From Endomychus coccineus (lineage: Eukaryota; Arthropoda; Insecta; Coleoptera; Endomychidae): a DNA stretch of 64,000 bases. Each line of letters starts with the position of its first letter. The stretch's first letter is position 1. Positions 23,001 through 35,850 of the stretch are shown piece after piece. The stretch covers positions 199,937,997 to 200,001,996 of the forward strand of contig OY294068.1 in the NCBI GenBank assembly GCA_958510875.1, read 5' to 3'. The notes under the pieces were generated by a model. That model saw only the letters and a program-made list of their open reading frames with translations. It made no database searches and was not told where the DNA came from. Made by a program: the position numbers and the translations under genes.

Positions 23001-26000
23001 ACCAATACATTTGATACTTGATAATCACTTCATGCTACGAAGATATCATAGCCACCATATCATAGGCTTGACTTGATTATTTAGTATCCGTGAAAACATA
23101 ATCATTATCACAACCCAATTTCATTTGACTTCCAACATTACCAATACATTTGATACTTGATAAACACTTCATGCTACGAAGATATCATAGCCACCATATC
23201 ATAGGCTTGACTTGATTATTTAGTATCCGTGAAAACATAATCATTATCACAACCCAATTTCATTTGACTTCCAACTTTACCAATACATTTGATACTTGAT
23301 AATCACTTCATGCTACGAAGATATCATAGCCACCATATCATAGGCTTGACTTGATTATTTAGTATCCGTGAAAACATAATCATTATCACAACCCAATTTC
23401 ATTTGACTTCCAACATTACCAATACATTTGATACTTGATAAACACTTCATGCTACGAAGATATCATAGCCACCATATCATAGGCTTGACTGGATTATTTA
23501 GTATCCGTGAAAACATAATCATTATCACAACCCAATTTCATTTGACTTCCAACTTTACCAATACATTTGATACTTGATAATCACTTCATGCTACGAAGAT
23601 ATCATAGCCACCATATCATAGGCTTGACTTGATTATTTAGTATCCGTGAAAACATAATCATTATGACAACCCAATTTCATTTGACTTCCAACATTACCAA
23701 TACATTTGATACTTGATAATCACTTCATGCTACGAAGATATCATAGCCACCATATCATAGGCTTGACTTGATTATTTAGTATCCGTGAAAACATAATCAT
23801 TATCACAACCCAATTTCATTTGACTTCCAACATTACCAATACATTTGATACTTGATAAACACTTCATGCTACGAAGATATCATAGCCACCATATCATAGG
23901 CTTGACTTGATTATTTAGTATCCGTGAAAACATAATCATTATCACAACCCAATTTCATTTGACTTCCAACATTACCAATACATTTGATACTTGATAAACA
24001 CTTCATGCTACGAAGATATCATAGCCACCATATCATAGGCTTGACTGGATTATTTAGTATCCGTGAAAACATAATCATTATCACAACCCAATTTCATTTG
24101 ACTTCCAACTTTACCAATACATTTGATACTTGATAATCACTTCATGCTACGAAGATATCATAGCCACCATATCATAGGCTTGACTTGATTATTTAGTATC
24201 CGTGAAAACATAATCATTATCACAACCCAATTTCATTTGACTTCCAACTTTACCAATACATTTGATACTTGATAATCACTTCATGCTACGAAGATATCAT
24301 AGCCACCATATCATAGGCTTGACTTGATTATTTAGTATCCGTGAAAACATAATCATTATCACAACCCAATTTCATTTGACTTCCAACATTACCAATACAT
24401 TTGATACTTGATAAACACTTCATGCTACGAAGATATCATAGCCACCATATCATAGGCTTGACTGGATTATTTAGTATCCGTGAAAACATAATCATTATCA
24501 CAACCCAATTTCATTTGACTTCCAACTTTACCAATACATTTGATACTTGATAATCACTTCATGCTACGAAGATATCATAGCCACCATATCATAGGCTTGA
24601 CTTGATTATTTAGTATCCGTGAAAACATAATCGTTATCACAACCCAATTTCATTTGACTTCCAACATTACCAATACATTTGATACTTGATAAACACTTCA
24701 TGCTACGAAGATATCATAGCCACCATATCATAGGCTTGACTGGATTATTTAGTATCCGTGAAAACATAATCATTATCACAACCCAATTTCATTTGACTTC
24801 CAACATTACCAATACATTTGATACTTGATAATCACTTCATGCTACGAAGATATCATAGCCACCATATCATAGGCTTGACTTGATTATTTAGTATCCGTGA
24901 AAACATAATCATTATCACAACCCAATTTCATTTGACTTCCAACATTACCAATACATTTGATACTTGATAAACACTTCATGCTACGAAGATATCATAGCCA
25001 CCATATCATAGGCTTGACTGGATTATTTAGTATCCGTGAAAACATAATCATTATCACAACCCAATTTCATTTGACTTCCAACTTTACCAATACATTTGAT
25101 ACTTGATAATCACTTCATGCTACGAAGATAGCATAGCCACCATATCATAGGCTTGACTTGATTATTTAGTATCCGTGAAAACATAATCATTATCACAACC
25201 CAATTTCATTTGACTTCCAACATTACCAATACATTTGATACTTGATAATCACTTCATGCTACGAAGATATCATAGCCACCATATCATAGGCTTGACTTGA
25301 TTATTTAGTATCCGTGAAAACATAATCATTATCACAACCCAATTTCATTTGACTTCCAACATTACCAATACATTTGATACTTGATAAACACTTCATGCTA
25401 CGAAGATATCATAGCCACCATATCATAGGCTTGACTGGATTATTTAGTATCCGTGAAAACATAATCATTATCACAACCCAATTTCATTTGACTTCCAACT
25501 TCACCAATACATTTGATACTTGATAATCACTTCATGCTACGAAGATATCATAGCCACCATATCATAGGCTTGACTTGATTATTTAGTATCCGTGAAAACA
25601 TAATCATTATCACAACCCAATTTCATTTGACTTCCAACATTACCAATACATTTGATACTTGATAAACACTTCATGCTACGAAGATATCATAGCCACCATA
25701 TCATAGGCTTGACTGGATTATTTAGTATCCGTGAAAACATAATCATTATCACAACCCAATTTCATTTGACTTCCAACTTTACCAATACATTTGATACTTG
25801 ATAATCACTTCATGCTACGAAGATATCATAGCCACCATATCATAGGCTTGACTTGATTATTTAGTATCCGTGAAAACATAATCATTATCACAACCCAATT
25901 TCATTTGACTTCCAACTTTACCAATACATTTGATACTTGATAATCACTTCATGCTACGAAGATATCATAGCCACCATATCATAGGCTTGACTTGATTATT

Positions 26001-29000
26001 TAGTATCCGTGAAAACATAATCATTATCACAACCCAATTTCATTTGACTTCCAACATTACCAATACATTTGATACTTGATAAACACTTCATGCTACGAAG
26101 ATATCATAGCCACCATATCATAGGCTTGACTGGATTATTTAGTATCCGTGAAAACATAATCATTATCACAACCCAATTTCATTTGACTTCCAACTTTACC
26201 AATACATTTGATACTTGATAATCACTTCATGCTACGAAGATATCATAGCCACCATATCATAGGCTTGACTTGATTATTTAGTATCCGTGAAAACATAATC
26301 ATTATCACAACCCAATTTCATTTGACTTCCAACATTACCAATACATTTGATACTTGATAAACACTTCATGCTACGAAGATATCATAGCCACCATATCATA
26401 GGCTTGACTGGATTATTTAGTATCCGTGAAAACATAATCATTATCACAACCCAATTTCATTTGACTTCCAACTTTACCAATACATTTGATACTTGATAAT
26501 CACTTCATGCTACGAAGATATCATAGCCACCATATCATAGGCTTGACTTGATTATTTAGTATCCGTGAAAACATAATCATTATCACAACCCAATTTCATT
26601 TGACTTCCAACATTACCAATACATTTGATACTTGATAATCACTTCATGCTACGAAGATATCATAGCCACCATATCATAGGCTTGACTTGATTATTTAGTA
26701 TCCGTGAAAACATAATCATTATCACAACCCAATTTCATTTGACTTCCAAAATTACCAATACATTTGATACTTGATAATCACTTCATGCTACGAAGATATC
26801 ATAGCCACCATATCATAGGCTTGACTTGATTATTTAGTATCCGTGAAAACATAATCATTATCACAACCTAATTTCATTTGATTTCCAACATTACCAATAC
26901 ATTTGATACTTGATAATCACTTCATGCTACGAAGGTATCATAGCCACCATATCATCGGCTTGACTCAATTATTTAGTATCCATGAAAACATAATCATTAT
27001 CACAACCCAATTTCATTTGACTTCCAACATTACCAATACATTTGATACTTGATAATCACTTCATGCTACGAAGATATCATAGCCACCATATCATAGGCTT
27101 GTCTTGGTTATTTAGTATCTGTGAAAACATAATCATTATCACAACCCAATTTCATTTGATTTCCAACATTACCAATACATTTGATACTTGATAATCACTT
27201 CATGCTACGAAGATATCATAGCCACCATATCATAGGCTTGACTTGATTATTTAGTATCAGTGAAAACATAATCATTATCACAACCCAATTTCATTTGATT
27301 TCCAACATTACCAATACATTTGATACTTGATAATCACTTCATGCTACGAAGATATCATAGCCACCATATCATAGGCTTGACTTGATTATTTAGTATCCGT
27401 GAAAACATAATCATTATCACAACCCAATTTCATTTGACTTCCAACATTACCAATACATTTGATACTTGATAATCACTTCATGCTACGAAGATATCATAGG
27501 CTTGACTTGATTATTTAGTATCCGTGAAAACATGATCATTATCACAACCCAATTTCATTTGATTTCCAACATTACCAATACATTTGATACTTGATAATCA
27601 CTTCATGCTACGAAGATATCATAGCCACCATATCATAGGCTTGACTTGATTATTTAGTATCCGTGAAAACATGATCATTATCACAACCCAATTTCATTTG
27701 ATTTCCAACATTACCAATACATTTGATACTTGATAATCACTTCATGCTACGAAGATATCATAGCCACCATATAATCGGCTTGACTTGATTATTTAGTATC
27801 CGGGAAAACATAATCATTATCACAACCCAATTTTATTTGATTTCCAACATTACCAATACATTTGATACTTGATAATCACTTCATGCTACGAAGATATCAT
27901 AGCCACCATATCATCGGCTTGACTTGATTATTTAGTATACGTGAAAACATTATCATTATCACAACCCAATTTCATTTGATTTCCAACATTACCAATACAT
28001 TTGATACTTGATAATCACTTCATGCTGCGAAGATATCATAGCCACCATATCATCGGCTTGACTTGATTATTCAGTATCCGTGAAAACATAATCATTATCA
28101 CAACCCAATTTCATTTGATTTCCAACATTACCAATACATTTGATACTTGATAATCACTTCATGCTACGAAGATATCATGGCCACCATATCATCGGCTTGA
28201 CTTGATTATTTAGTATCCGGGAAAACATAATCATTATCACAACCCAATTTCATTTGATTTCCAACATTACCAATACATTTGATACTTGATAATCACTTCA
28301 TGCTACGAAGGTATCATAGCCACCATATCATCGGCTTGACTTGATTATTCAGTATCCGTGAAAACATAATCATTATCACAACCCAATTTCATTTGATTTC
28401 CAACATTACCAATACATTTGATACTTGATAATCACTTCATGCTACGAAGATATCATAGCCACCACATCATCGGCTTGACTTGATTATTTAGTATCCGTGA
28501 AAACATAATCATTATCACAACCCAATTTCATTTGATTTCCAACATTACCAATACATTTGATACTTGATAATCACTTCATGCTACGAAGGTATCATAGCCA
28601 CCATATCATCGGCTTGACTTGATTATTTAGTATCCGTGAAAACATAATCATTATCACAACCCAATTTCATTTGATTTCCAACATTACCAATACATTTGAT
28701 ACTTGATAATCACTTCATGCTACGAAGATATCATAGCCACCATATCATCGGCTTGACTTGATTATTCAGTATCCGTGAAAACATAATCATTATCACAACC
28801 CAATTTCATTTGATTTCCAACATTACCAATACATTTGATACTTGATAATCACTTCATGCTACGAAGATATCATAGCCACCATATCATCGGCTTGACATGA
28901 TTATTCAGTATCCGTGAAAACATAATCGTTATCACAACCCAATTTCATTTGATTTCCAACATTACCAATACATTTGATACTTGATAATCACTTCATGCTA

Positions 29001-29740
29001 CGAAGATATCATAGCCACCATATCATAGGCTTGACTTAATTATTTAGTATCCGTGAAAACATAATCATTATCACAACCCAATTTCATTTGACTTCCAACA
29101 TTACCAATACATTTGATACTTGATAATCACTTCATGCTACGAAGATATCATAGCCACCATATCATAGGCTTGACTTGATTATTTAGTATCCGTGAAAACA
29201 TAATCATTATCACAACCCAATTTCATTTGACTTCCAACATTACCAATACATTTGATACTCTATAATCACTTCATGCTACGAAGATATCATAGCCACCATA
29301 TCATCGGCTTGACTTGATTATTTAGTATCCGGGAAAACATAATCATTATCACAACCCAATTTCATTTGATTTCCAACATTACCAATACATTTGATACTTG
29401 ATAATCACTTCATGCTACGAAGATATCATAGCCACCATATCATCGGCTTGACTTGATTATTTAGTTTCCGGGAAAACATAATCATTATCACAACCCAATT
29501 TCATTTGATTTCCAACATTACCAATACATTTGATACTTGATAATCACTTCATGCTACGAAGATATCATAGTCACCATATCATCGGCTTGACTTGATTATT
29601 TAGTATCCGGGAAAACATAATCATTATCACAACCCAATTTCATTTGATTTCCAACATTACCAATACATTTGATACTTGATATTCACTTCATGCTACGAAG
29701 ATATCACAGCCACCATATCATAGGCTTGACTTGATTATTT
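20069..29740. repeat. Satellite array, 139-bp monomer, about 70 copies
   Basis: The landmark TTTGATACTT recurs at 20091, 20230, 20369 and on to 29668 with an exact 139-bp spacing. Total drift over the array is 14 bp, explained by one monomer near 27495 lacking 14 bp between two ATATCATAG direct repeats. Many monomers alternate between two types: one with AATCAC and CTTGATT, the other with AAACAC and CTGGATT followed by CAACTTTACC, giving a 278-bp dimer. The right ~2 kb (after ~27.6 kb) is more diverged, with variants such as CATCGGCTT, GATTTCC and CGGGAAAAC. No long open frame exists in any frame. The array ends abruptly at GATTATTTC near 29740. Confidence 0.97.
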
Positions 29741-31082
29741 CAATCATTTGGTTTTCCTATTTAGTTTGAATTTGTTACGATAAAAACTGATTTTGCAAGT
29801 GATCAAGCCTTGATAATATGTGTTCTGGCAAAATGGAAATCCTTGTCACCGAGGTTTTGTCTCCTGCTGAATAAGTTATTGTATGAAAACTAGCCACTAG
29901 CTTGTATAGCTTCTTAACATTTACATTATTCTCTGATTCGTTTAATTCTGTTAGTAGTGCAATGATTAAAAAAAAATAAATTTGTGGAATAAGACGCTCC
30001 CAGATATTCATACTGTAGTCGTAACACATTATGATATGTAGATTATTTTAGAAACAGAGGGGATCGTATATAAAAATTCGTTCATGTAGTATTTCCATTT
30101 GAGTTTGAACTGCTCTTGTTAGGATAACTGAGATTTTTCAATATTCTTCATAGAATGACATCAAAAGATCTAAAAACTGAACCAGTCTGGTCTAGCCACC
30201 TGTTTCCTTAGTGATAATTCTACAATTAAGAAATTATTAAAGAATAGGAAATGGTTCATAAGTGGGTGTGAGAACCCTATATTGTTAGTAATTGTCTTAT
30301 TATATGCGTATTTGTTCTTCAAATTGCTTATGTTCTATCAATTTTCCAAAGTACCTACATACAAATATAATTTCAAATTTTTGATGTTTGTATTATACAA
30401 TTCGGTTATTGCGATAAACTTATGCCCTTTTATTATTTTACATGCTCATATGGATCGTTCTAATGAATGGATTTTGGAGATAAAACGTGAGTGGAATGAA
30501 ACATATTCCAGGTGAGATCGACTAGTGTTAATTTATATTAATAGTTGGTTATAACGTAGAGTTAGAAAATAATCGTCATTGCATGCAATACATCAATAAT
30601 GTAAAACTTAGTACTGCTGTAAAGTAATTATGTGCAGTCTCCAGACTGATCTTCTTCACCAGATCGACTCGATAATTGAAGTTGATACTGGTTTAGAAGT
30701 CTTTCACTTCAAAGTTTCAAAATGTTCATGAACATCAAACCCATCCATTTTGATTGCTCACTCACACACGTGCACATTTGACCCACTTCCACGGTCCTTT
30801 GACAATGTAATGTTGTGAGCTTACAACGTTGTGAGGGTGCATTTAAGGCCAAGGATCACAAGATCAGTTGCCTTAGATACGTAAAGCGAATTTTGACATC
30901 CGCCCTGGAAACCTTCGAAGAGATTATATAACTAGGCGTATATATATGCACATACAACCGCGCCAATCACATCTGACCGCTATTCTTGGATTGGTCAAAG
31001 AAACAGCATGGTAACGGTCGAGAGAGAGTACGCCTGAAAAAGTTATGAACAATAAAGGAAATTCATTAACAGTCCCCTTTAA
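29741..31082. other. AT-rich DNA right of the satellite, no gene recognised
   Basis: Open frames at 29775-30029 (minus) and 30282-30515 (plus) show hydrophobic stretches but no domain I recognise. No splice-consistent gene model could be built. Confidence 0.4.
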
Positions 31083-31260
31083 ATGGTGCATTCATCACCA
31101 TCAACAGTCCAATCAAGGCTAGTTAAATATTACAGAGAAGCACTGACTGAATTAGCCAGGACAAACCCAGTCCAATTCATCTCTGTCCCAGGTTACAGTG
31201 GATTTGAGGGTAATAGTATGGCCTACCCTGTTTCCCTTTCTCTTCTCTACTGTCCATGTT
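31083..31260 (+). pseudogene. Jockey-like RNase H fragment
   Basis: The frame contains LVKYYREALTELARTNPVQF and then ISVPGYSGFEGNSMA. The latter corresponds to the (V/I)PGHSGxxGNExA signature late in the RNase H domain of jockey/R1-type LINEs, with His replaced by Tyr and Glu by Ser. The frame is lost after MA. It lies before, not after, an RT fragment of the same strand, so the order is scrambled. Confidence 0.6.
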
Positions 31261-31489
31261 GCACGTGATCCGGAACTTTTTATGCGAAACCAACGGTATA
31301 AATTTGAATGATGTAAGTTTGAACATAATTGATGGACATGTCATGTGTAATAGACGTGAAACAGCTACTTTAGTTGAAACCAAATTTTCTGGTCGTATTA
31401 TCTTTAAGTGGTATGACATTACCGAGGTCTCCTTATCTAACGGTATTTGAGTTTTTTCCTTGAGTCTATTCGAAAGAACCAAGATGCCA

Positions 31490-31647
31490 GCATTCCAGAG
31501 CTAAAGAGAACTTCACATTTATGCCAAAGGGTGAGAAAACTATATGGATCATGTCCTTTAACCCCCCAAGGGACTAAACTTCAGCTGGCAGGAGAAATTA
31601 AATTTCTCGGTGTAATCCTTGACTCGAAACTTACCTGGAACCAATAG
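31490..31647 (+). pseudogene. Jockey-like RT fragment (post-catalytic FLGV motif)
   Basis: The end of the frame reads LAGEIKFLGVILDSKLTWNQ before a stop. FLGVxLDxxLTW is the conserved thumb-side motif following the YADD/FADD block of non-LTR RTs. Upstream residues are only weakly conserved. Degenerate RT-like sequence (MITYASL-type) continues to ~31760. Confidence 0.6.
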
Positions 31648-31899
31648 CTAGCTGGTAACGCACGCACACGGGAAGACATGGGGACTGAGTCATGAATGTC
31701 CTATTGGACATGCAACATTGTAGTGGAACCCATGATCACTTATGCATCTTTGGTATGATGGTGACTAGTTTGAGCTCGTCTAGCCCGCCTATCTGGTTGC
31801 ATTAAACTCTACTACATTATCACATCACCATTTCAAAATATTTGCCATATTTCCAATAATTGCGTCTATTTCGCTCCTCTGGTTTTAAAGGATGGTATA

Positions 31900-32545
31900 G
31901 GGCCTCTGGAAGAGAAAGCGGTATGAAGTGTACCATCATCTGCCAAGCTGTGAACGAGACAGGTGGTCACTTCCAGCAGATCGTTGATATGAAGCAGAAA
32001 CAAAGTTAGTACCAAGACAGATCCCCGTGGAACACCAGCGTTGATTTCTGCTGACGAAAGTCATATTGCCGGGCATTCACAATTTTGTAGCTCTCCAGAT
32101 ATTTCATGAGGTCGATATTGATTGCTTTCTACATCACTGTGGAAATCACAGGGTCTGTAATTATTTTGAATAATTATTCCTTTTTTTGGAATTGGTTGCA
32201 CTCTACTTGTCTTCCAGCTGGATGGAAACACAACAAGTTTGTATTAAGGGGTGAACAACCTGCACAAAAATGGTGTTAATTCAGGCGTACATTCCTTGAG
32301 AACGACAGGTAGAATTCCGTCTGACCCTATAGATTTTTTGGTATTTAGATCAAGCATAATGCGCCTAATTGTGCTCTGACTATAAACAATTTCAGGCATA
32401 CGGCTATCGATGGCAGCAATATTAGGTGGGTCCTTCCCTTGTGGATCCAAAGTTGAATTTGCTGCAAACATTCCAGCAAAAAGGTTGATTTTTTTTGTGG
32501 TGTAGTAGCTCTTCCACTATCCGATAAATTACAAGTGCAGATCAC
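31900..32545 (-). pseudogene. Jockey-like reverse transcriptase, degenerate
   Basis: Reading leftward from 32545, RATTPQKK is followed after a frame change by the conserved RT entry motif LNTKKSIGSDGILPVVLKEC and TPELTPFLCRLF. After gaps the segment GVPRGSVLVLTLFLLHINDL leads to SLADDGTLHTA near 31940, where the catalytic F/YADD reads LADD. The same family is seen at 38598-39825 and 63483-64000. Stops and frame changes make it non-functional. Confidence 0.75.
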
Positions 32546-33234
32546 TTTCCAAAAGATACGAAAATGTATTCGAGCACAATCCCTAATTTTAAAATGAAAC
32601 GTGCGAAACTTATTACGAAAAGGAGATTTTCACAAGCTCCCTAAATTATTTGATCTGATATTAATATATTATAAGTATCCTCTAGATTATGTAGATTAAT
32701 ATTTTGCTGCTTTAACTACATTCATACGTTAGTTCTTACAATGATTAAGCGTTCTTATCTCTGTAGGTGTTCGATAGTATGGCTTTTTCTTTGTTACCTC
32801 AACTAATTGGAGAAGTGCAGGCCCACAAACTTGATGGACTTGGATGAAGTAGAAATCCAGCATTGCAGTTACTGTTGTAAAATTATTTATTGTTAATTAT
32901 CATCTGTTGAATTTCGAACCTTGACAAGTAATTGAGAGTTGCAAAGTTGCGTATTTAAATTCAAGATATTGTTTTTTACCGTTCTATGACGTTCTTCACA
33001 AGCAAAAATTCAACAAGTTAAATGTTTATAACACACGAAGCTGTAACGAGTTACTAGCAATAACAAGTCACATCTCCAGAATCAGAAACTCTTCCCCCAA
33101 GAAATTGTTAGGACATACTGGTTTGTTACTTTCAGTAGTTTGGTATCCAATTTACTTTATTTATTTGTTTTTTATCTGTGTTAACACAATTTATTAGATT
33201 CAATGTTTTTCAAAAATCAATATACAAGCTATTT
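32546..33234. other. Intergenic DNA, nothing recognised
   Basis: AT-rich, with no domain-bearing open frame or long repeat. Confidence 0.45.
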
Positions 33235-33960
33235 TGTCGTGGGAGTAGCAGTGGCTGTATTTGAATCATTCAAAATTTGTTATTCCTTAGTTTGAAAAGC
33301 TTCTTCACAATGACATAAAACTCGACACAATAAGTAAATCAAACGTAATACATTTTATTAATTTTGTATTTTGATCTCATCCCTCAGAAAAACATTCAAT
33401 ATTCAATAGACAGACTGTTGTTTAATTCTTGACTACTTAATTGACTTACTTAACTTGTTTTTCCTTTGTTTCAACTCATTTCGTCATATTCAATGTTTTC
33501 AATTATTCCATATACAGGCTGTTCAGTCGTTGGAGTTTCAGTGGTTGGCTGTTTGAATGATTCAAAATCTGTTATTCCTGAGTTTGAACACCTTCTGTTC
33601 AATGACATGGCATAATGCATTAATGATTTTATATTTTGATCTCATCCTTCAGAAAGACTTCAATTCTTAATATACAGATTGTTCAGTCGTGGGAGTTTAA
33701 GTGGTGGCTATTTGAATCATTCAAAATCTGCGATTCCTAAGTTTGAACAGCGTCTTCCCAATGACATAGCTAGACATAAAGTAAAAGCAACCTAATGAAT
33801 TATAATATTTTGTGTTTTGATCTCATCCTTCAGAAAGACATTCGATTCTTAATATACAGACTGTTTCATTGTTGACTATTCAATTGACTTAACTTGTTTT
33901 TCCTTTGTTTGAACTCATTTCGTCATATTCAATGTTTTCAATTATTCAATACACAAAGAT
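33235..33960. repeat. Degenerate tandem units containing a CTGTTCAGTCGT motif
   Basis: A unit with GTTCAGTCGT-GGAGTTT-AGTGG-TGGCT and GAATCATTCAAAATCTG recurs at ~33235, ~33530 and ~33685. A second block (AACTTGTTTTTCCTTTGTTT, then CATTTCGTCATATTCAATG) occurs at ~33450 and ~33890. Copies of the first motif also occur at ~38340 and ~38590, and inverted at ~43750 and ~44020, so this is a dispersed repeat family. No coding potential was seen. Confidence 0.65.
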
Positions 33961-33963
33961 ATA

Positions 33964-34780
33964 CAGGGTGTTTCAGAATGACCTCTCGTAAATGCAGGGG
34001 ACGGTAAATCTTACAAAAATAATCGAAATTTTCACATAAACTATGGTCCTGTCTATTTTTGTTTCGAAGTTTCGTTGAATTTAATTTTTTATAAACGAAA
34101 TTTTGCTATAATTCCTGTACAGCTACAGATATTTTGTTGAAATCTGGTAGTCAGGCGTTTCAGAAGACGCCGAATAAGATGACTTAGCTAGTTTTAGACT
34201 ATGCGGTAGATGGCACTGGGTGCGCGACTTTTCGGCGATTCTTTTAGCCTTAACTTTTTTGAGAATAATTTGTTTTGTTCTCTTTGTACATTTTTCTGGT
34301 TTACAATTTCATTTCAAACCATTAATGTACTCTTGTTGTGAATCTCAAAATTCCAGTTTTCGAGAAAACGCGTTTAAATGAACATAACAAAAAGTCATAA
34401 ACAAATTTACTTGTTCACGAAAACGGTGAGAATCTCGACATGATTACTTTATTCGTTTGCAAGGAAATTGTAAACCAGAAAAATGTGCAAAGAAAACAAA
34501 AAATTATTCTCAAAAAGGTTAAGGAAAAGAAACACCGAAAAGTCGCGCACCTCTACCGCATAATGTGAAACTAACTAAATCATCTTATTTGGCGTCCTCT
34601 GAAACCCCCGAGTACCAGATTTCAACAAAATGTCGGTAACTGGACAGGAGCTACAGCAAAATTTCGTTTAAAAAAAATTCAATCCAACATCTGTCTCCGA
34701 AACGAAAGAAGATAGAACCAAAGTTTATACGAAAAATGTCTGTCCCCTGCATTTACGGGAGGTCTTTCTGAAACTACCTG
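33964..34780. mobile_element. Foldback D, TA target site
   Basis: It starts CAGGGTGTTTCAGAATGACC and ends with the inverse TCTTTCTGAAACTACCTG, flanked by TA (33962-33963, 34781-34782). The arms pair through TGCAGGGGAC/GTCCCCTGCA and CGCGACTTTTCGG/CCGAAAAGTCGCG about ~34372. It is non-coding. The terminal sequence resembles foldback C's ends, suggesting the same class of transposase in trans. Confidence 0.85.
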
Positions 34781-34782
34781 TA

Positions 34783-35494
34783 TATACAAGATGGAATTTT
34801 AAAGATTACCAAGGTTCACATAATGTTATGCCACAATTATATATTTTCATTTCCAAGATATGTTAAAAATATAACGACCTGAGAAAGATAATCATTTCTC
34901 AAAACATGAATTGAAGTCAATGTTTATTAATAATATTAGTTTTATTTAGTTGGCTATTTAATTTATTTTTGATTCCATTCTCCAAAATTCTTTTTTAATA
35001 CTTTGATGAGCAAATATTAATATTTCAATATATATTTTTGTAAAATATCTGCTCCAATTATTAATAAAGAATTAATTGGATCTGTTTGTCTTCGAAAACA
35101 TAAAAGTTTTGTTAAATACGTACAAACTCGATTACTTGTCTTGGTTTTTTATTTTCTTTTTTATCATGAGATTGTATAAGTTATATAATAATGATTGTTG
35201 ACTCAGGTACATTAACACATTTGTAATGTATATTTTCAAAAGTCGTTTGAAAACTAGTTCACATCACGTTAGTTTTCAAAAGTCTTCTGATGATGGTGGT
35301 TAGACCTAAACATATTTGACATATTTGTTAATGTGACCTATTTCTTAAGAATTTACAAATAATTCTATATTTATCGAATATGTGGTGTTTGTTATCTGAT
35401 ATAGTTGTTTTATGATAATAAATATATTGGGGGCGGGATGTATTTATTATGGGGATTTCATCATTTCAGCGATTTTGAAATGATTGGTGTCTAA
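34783..35494. other. AT-rich DNA with a CTGATGATGG motif
   Basis: At ~35288 CTGATGATGGTGG is followed by GGT-ACC pairing and CTAAAC, faintly like a hammerhead core. GGGGGCGGGATGTATTTATT near 35430 recurs in diverged form near 37284 (GGGCGCGGGATTTATTTCTT), marking a dispersed repeat. No gene was seen. Confidence 0.4.
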
Positions 35495-35850
35495 ACTCTA
35501 GCTAGAGCGCCATCTAACTGTAAAAAGTTTTATCAAAAGCTTTTGCACTTCCAAATAAACAGATCTCTATATTTTTGATCATCACCGAAAATATAGAGAT
35601 CTGCTTACTTGAAAGTACAAGGCCATTAATAAAACCTTTCAACGCTAGATGCCGCTCTAGCCAGAGCATAGAACATTGGCATTTATTTTAGAATTTCTGA
35701 ATCACCAAAAATATAGAGATCTGTTCATTTGGAAGTGCAAGATTTTTGACAGCTAGATGGCGCTCTAGCTAGAGCTTGGCTGTGCTATCTAACGGTGAAA
35801 GGTCTTATCAAAAGCATTACATTAACAGATTTCTATATTTTCGCTACTTG
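35495..35850. repeat. Cluster of short inverted/tandem units with GAGCGCCATCTA ends
   Basis: TAGAGCGCCATCTAACTG at ~35503 is mirrored near 35650 (TAGATGCCGCTCTA) and again near 35755 (TAGATGGCGCTCTA). AATATAGAGATCTG blocks at ~35590 and ~35709 pair with the AGATCTCTATATTT block at ~35561. The units look like overlapping copies of a small foldback MITE. Confidence 0.65.

Noticed and set aside
20069..29740. CRISPR array
   Set aside because: Repeats are 139 bp, contiguous and without unique spacers; the setting is an animal genome. It is a satellite.
20069..29740. Hammerhead ribozyme in the satellite monomer
   Set aside because: Some insect satellites carry one, but no CTGATGA core was found in the monomer on either strand.
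30282..30515. Hydrophobic 77-codon frame as a membrane protein gene
   Set aside because: AT-rich codons alone can give Phe/Leu/Ile/Tyr runs; there is no homology, no splice context and no neighbouring exons.
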